Shown: positions 17,109-19,027 of the stretch, piece after piece
How the letters are laid out: each line of letters starts with the position of its first letter
Numbering within the stretch: position 1 is the stretch's first letter
Source: an uncultured Bacteroides sp.
GTDB taxonomy: Bacteria > Bacteroidota > Bacteroidia > Bacteroidales > Bacteroidaceae
DNA length: 19,027 bases
Direction of reading: 5' to 3'
Assembly (NCBI GenBank): GCA_900557355.1
Contig: USSR01000043.1
Location: forward strand, 1 to 19,027
Translations under genes and position numbers: made by a program
The notes under the pieces: model-generated
Databases searched by the model: none
Told to the model about the DNA's origin: nothing
Seen by the model: the letters and a program-made list of their open reading frames with translations, nothing else

Positions 17109-17588
17109 ATGGCACTGAAATATGTAGTCAAGAAAACAACCTTTGGCTTTGATAAGGAAAAAGCCGAAAAATATGTAGCAAGACCATTCAACGTGGTTAC
17201 TGTTGATTTTAAAATGCTATGCGATCAGGTAACAAAAGTAGGATTCGTTCCACGTGGTACTGTAAAATCAGTACTCGACGGATTGATAGATTCGCTGATA
17301 ACCTATATGGAAATCGGGGCTTCAGTAAGCCTTGGAGAATTCGGAACGTTTCGTCCTTCATTCGGGTGTAAAAGTCAGGATGATGAAAAAGAAGTGACTA
17401 CGGACTCCTTAAAGAATCGTAAAATAATTTTCACACCTGGGAGTATGTTTAAAGGTATGATAAAATCAATAAGTATCCAGAAATTGGATAGTTCTAAAAC
17501 CAAGAGTTCCACCACCCCTGATGATGGAAAGGGAGACGATAAAGGAGAAGGAGGTGGTAGCGGAGAAGCACCGGATCCGGCAGCATAA
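17109..17588 (+). CDS. HU-like DNA-binding protein with disordered C-terminal tail
   Basis: The 159-residue product carries an HU/IHF-type domain of the Bacteroidota kind at about residues 1-125. It has an N-terminal KYVVKKTTFG strand, helices about 30-70, the conserved turn GEFGTFRPSF (76-85), and a C-terminal half with NRKIIFTPGSMFKGMI. The tail (126-159) is low complexity (Ser, Lys, Asp, Gly, ending APDPAA) and probably disordered. Proteins of this kind bind and bend DNA and are usually regarded as nucleoid components. It stands alone between its own promoter and a strong terminator. It differs from the HU-like protein at 122-721, which has a folded C-terminal extension; the two share the GE-x-G-x-F turn at the same residue position (76-81). 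Confidence 0.88.
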   Translation: MALKYVVKKTTFGFDKEKAEKYVARPFNVVTVDFKMLCDQVTKVGFVPRGTVKSVLDGLIDSLITYMEIGASVSLGEFGTFRPSFGCKSQDDEKEVTTDSLKNRKIIFTPGSMFKGMIKSISIQKLDSSKTKSSTTPDDGKGDDKGEGGGSGEAPDPAA

Positions 17589-17606
17589 AAAACGATATTA
17601 ATATTA

Positions 17607-17642
17607 AAAAATCCGGCTTAGGTAACATTAAGCCGGATTTTT
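17607..17642. terminator. Strong bidirectional intrinsic terminator
   Basis: A perfect 14-bp stem pairs 17607-17620 with 17629-17642, around the 8-nt loop GGTAACAT. The GC core TCCGGCTTA is flanked by A5 on one side and T5 on the other, so the hairpin carries a U tract in both directions. It should end both the HU-like gene (plus) and the LacI-family gene (minus), which converge here. Confidence 0.9.
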
Positions 17643-17657
17643 CTATTATCTAAAATA

Positions 17658-18674
17658 CTACTTTCTATCAGTTAACACCTTTATCGAATCCCGTTTTATA
17701 ATATTAGGTTTCAAAAGAATCTCCGAATGTAGTTCAGTTTCTTCCAAAATCTTCTGCATCAACATTTTTACAGCAATAATGCCAATATTCTCCAGTGATT
17801 GTGCAATACGAGTAATAGGAGGGTTCAAATAGTCCAGATATAAGTTATCATCAAACGAAATGATAGACATATCTTGAGGAATTCTCACTTTATGCTCATT
17901 TAATGCTTTGACGGCTCCCAAAAGAATTGTACTACTTAACGCAAATATAGCAGTAGGTTTTGTGGTAGAGTTCAGAGCCAACTTAGTCTCAATATAACCA
18001 TTCTGAATCGAGAACTCATTTCCTCTTATCATTGCGTTATCCTGATAACCAGCTTCGCGAAGCGCATCAACATACCCGCGCACACGTTCTTTAGTTGTTA
18101 TAGAGATACTTGGTCCCTGAATACAGAGAATCTTACTATGCCCCGATTCTAATAATAATTTCGTTGCCTGATAAGCACCTACATAATTATCAGTAGCTAC
18201 GTATGGCAAATTATGCTTCTCAAAATAGCGGTCAATTAGCACAATCGGAGTTTTAGTACTAATTTCCTCGAGTTTAGAAGGGTTTTCACCGGTTGGAACC
18301 AAAATAATGCCGTCTATTTTACGCGATAGAAGCGAATCGATAGCCTTATTTTCCTGAACAGGATCTTCTAGGGTATCAATAAGCATAACAGTATAATTAT
18401 AACGTTGTGCTTCACGGATGACAACACTTGCTATATTGGCAAAAAAAGGATTATCTATGTGCGGTACAAGAAGGCCTATAGTATATGTCGTGTTGTTGCG
18501 CAAACTTTGCGCAACTATATCAGGCTGATAGTCCAATTCTTTAACGGACTGCAAAATAACCTCCTTAGCAGACTGGCTGATCCTATATTTCTCTGATTTC
18601 CCATTTAACACTCTGGAAATCGTAGAGATAGAGTACCCAGTTTTCTTTGATACATCAATCAGAGTTTTCTTCAT
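17658..18674 (-). CDS. LacI-family transcriptional repressor
   Basis: The 338-residue protein is a typical full-length LacI/GalR regulator. The N-terminal HTH reads TLIDVSKKTGYSISTISRVLNG (4-25). The hinge helix region DIVAQSLRNN (52-61) follows, then a periplasmic-binding-protein-like effector domain beginning YTIGLLVPHIDNPFFANI (64-81). It contains TPIVLIDRYF, VATDNYVGAYQAT and a late SIISFDDNLYLDYLNPPITRIAQ stretch. The effector is likely a pentose or its phosphate, because the gene is divergent from a ribokinase gene with an inverted repeat between them. An in-frame start at 18776 would add 34 residues, remove the start from its promoter and run through the ribokinase promoter, so the ATG at 18674 is chosen. 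It converges on the HU-like gene and shares its terminator. Confidence 0.93.
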   Translation of the reverse strand: MKKTLIDVSKKTGYSISTISRVLNGKSEKYRISQSAKEVILQSVKELDYQPDIVAQSLRNNTTYTIGLLVPHIDNPFFANIASVVIREAQRYNYTVMLIDTLEDPVQENKAIDSLLSRKIDGIILVPTGENPSKLEEISTKTPIVLIDRYFEKHNLPYVATDNYVGAYQATKLLLESGHSKILCIQGPSISITTKERVRGYVDALREAGYQDNAMIRGNEFSIQNGYIETKLALNSTTKPTAIFALSSTILLGAVKALNEHKVRIPQDMSIISFDDNLYLDYLNPPITRIAQSLENIGIIAVKMLMQKILEETELHSEILLKPNIIKRDSIKVLTDRK

Positions 18675-18690
18675 TACTGGTTGTTTTTTG

Positions 18691-18698
18691 CAAAAATA
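18691..18698 (-). promoter_or_regulatory. -7 promoter element of the LacI-family gene
   Basis: The minus strand reads TATTTTTG, a full match to TAnnTTTG. A TTG at 18720-18722 (minus strand) stands 21 nt upstream as a possible -33 box. The ATG at 18674 follows after a leader of only about 10 nt. Confidence 0.5.
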
Positions 18699-18751
18699 AC
18701 ATTTTATTTGAGAAAAAAGCAAGAAAAATATTTTGTTTTGAAAAAAATTTC

Positions 18752-18759
18752 TATATTTG
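18752..18759 (+). promoter_or_regulatory. -7 promoter element of the ribokinase gene
   Basis: TATATTTG matches TAnnTTTG fully. TTTG repeats at 18732-18735 and 18737-18740 lie upstream, at a spacing shorter than usual for a -33 box. The start of transcription would fall inside the inverted repeat that follows. Confidence 0.65.
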
Positions 18760-18762
18760 CAC

Positions 18763-18781
18763 AAACGATTGCGCATCGTTT
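18763..18781. promoter_or_regulatory. Inverted repeat, candidate LacI-family operator
   Basis: The arms AAACGAT (18763-18769) and ATCGTTT (18775-18781) are perfect 7-bp inverted repeats around TGCGC, and a central TGCGCA palindrome overlaps them (18770-18775). The site begins 4 nt after the -7 element, so a bound repressor would block the ribokinase promoter. Its symmetry and place between the divergent LacI-family and ribokinase genes fit a LacI operator. Confidence 0.6.
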
Positions 18782-18817
18782 ACGATTCAATTCGCCTTAA
18801 TACTTAATACTCATTAT

Positions 18818-19027
18818 ATGGACACAAAGAAGAAAATCGTAGTGATAGGTAGTAGTAATACGGACATGGTTATCAAATCAGACCGTCTACCAAAACCAGG
18901 AGAAACAATTCTGGGAGGAAACTTCTTAATGAATCATGGTGGTAAAGGAGCTAACCAAGCTGTAGCTGCTGCTAGATTAGGAGGAGATGTCACTTTCATA
19001 TGTAAAATAGGAAATGACATTTTCGTT
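18818..19027 (+). CDS. rbsK: Ribokinase (PfkB family), partial, cut by window end
   Basis: The first 70 codons are present. KIVVIGSSNTDMVIKSDRLP (6-25) is the typical ribokinase N-terminal strand with the substrate-contacting Asp of NTDM. PGETILGGNF and the sugar-binding motif GGKGANQAVAAARLGG follow. The enzyme phosphorylates D-ribose to ribose 5-phosphate in the cytoplasm. The ATP site and catalytic Asp lie beyond the window. It is transcribed away from the LacI-family gene, which probably represses it, and likely heads an operon continuing to the right. Another PfkB sugar kinase of similar N-terminus is possible but less likely. Confidence 0.88.
   Translation, partial: MDTKKKIVVIGSSNTDMVIKSDRLPKPGETILGGNFLMNHGGKGANQAVAAARLGGDVTFICKIGNDIFV

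Noticed and set aside
18675..18776. Longer LacI-family protein starting at 18776
   Set aside because: The extra 34 residues do not look like part of any LacI protein, and the extension would span both divergent promoters. The ATG at 18674 gives the standard 338-residue form.

Overview
The window looks like a chromosomal piece of a gut Bacteroides or a close relative. The sequence signs are a SusC/SusD pair, a one-protein hybrid two-component system, HU-like proteins of the Bacteroidota type, AT-rich DNA, and several promoters with the Bacteroides -7 element TAnnTTTG in place of a sigma-70 -10 box. No rRNA, tRNA, insertion sequence, integrase or CRISPR array was seen.

Layout. (1) 1-121: a leader with three ACTATAG heptamers exactly 22 bp apart and a perfect 20-bp palindrome, upstream of an HU-like gene (122-721, plus strand) whose product has an extra C-terminal winged-helix-like region. 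(2) 734-784: a hairpin shared by the converging genes. (3) 794-12463, minus strand: one tight operon in the order susC, susD, surface glycan-binding lipoprotein, large DUF5695-like secreted protein, GH127/GH146-type (DUF1680) lipoprotein. Gaps are 12, 18, 4 and 2 nt. (4) 12464-12774: divergent regulatory region. (5) 12775-16809, plus strand: hybrid two-component sensor/regulator (HTCS). (6) 17109-17588: a second HU-like gene with a perfect TAnnTTTG promoter and a strong 14-bp-stem terminator. (7) 17658-18674, minus strand: a LacI-family repressor, divergent from a ribokinase gene (18818 to beyond the window end), with an inverted repeat at the predicted ribokinase start site.

How the parts work together. 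Regions 3-5 form a compact polysaccharide utilisation locus (PUL). The HTCS senses a periplasmic oligosaccharide through its propeller domain and activates the susC operon. The SGBP and SusD capture glycan at the surface, SusC imports it with TonB energy, and two enzymes process it. The DUF1680 enzyme keeps the residues expected for zinc/cysteine-dependent cleavage of beta-L-arabinofuranosides, so an arabinose-containing plant glycan or glycoprotein glycan is the best guess. The DUF5695-like protein has no activity I can assign and is the most open part of the system. The LacI-ribokinase pair is a separate sugar-catabolism module that continues beyond the right edge.
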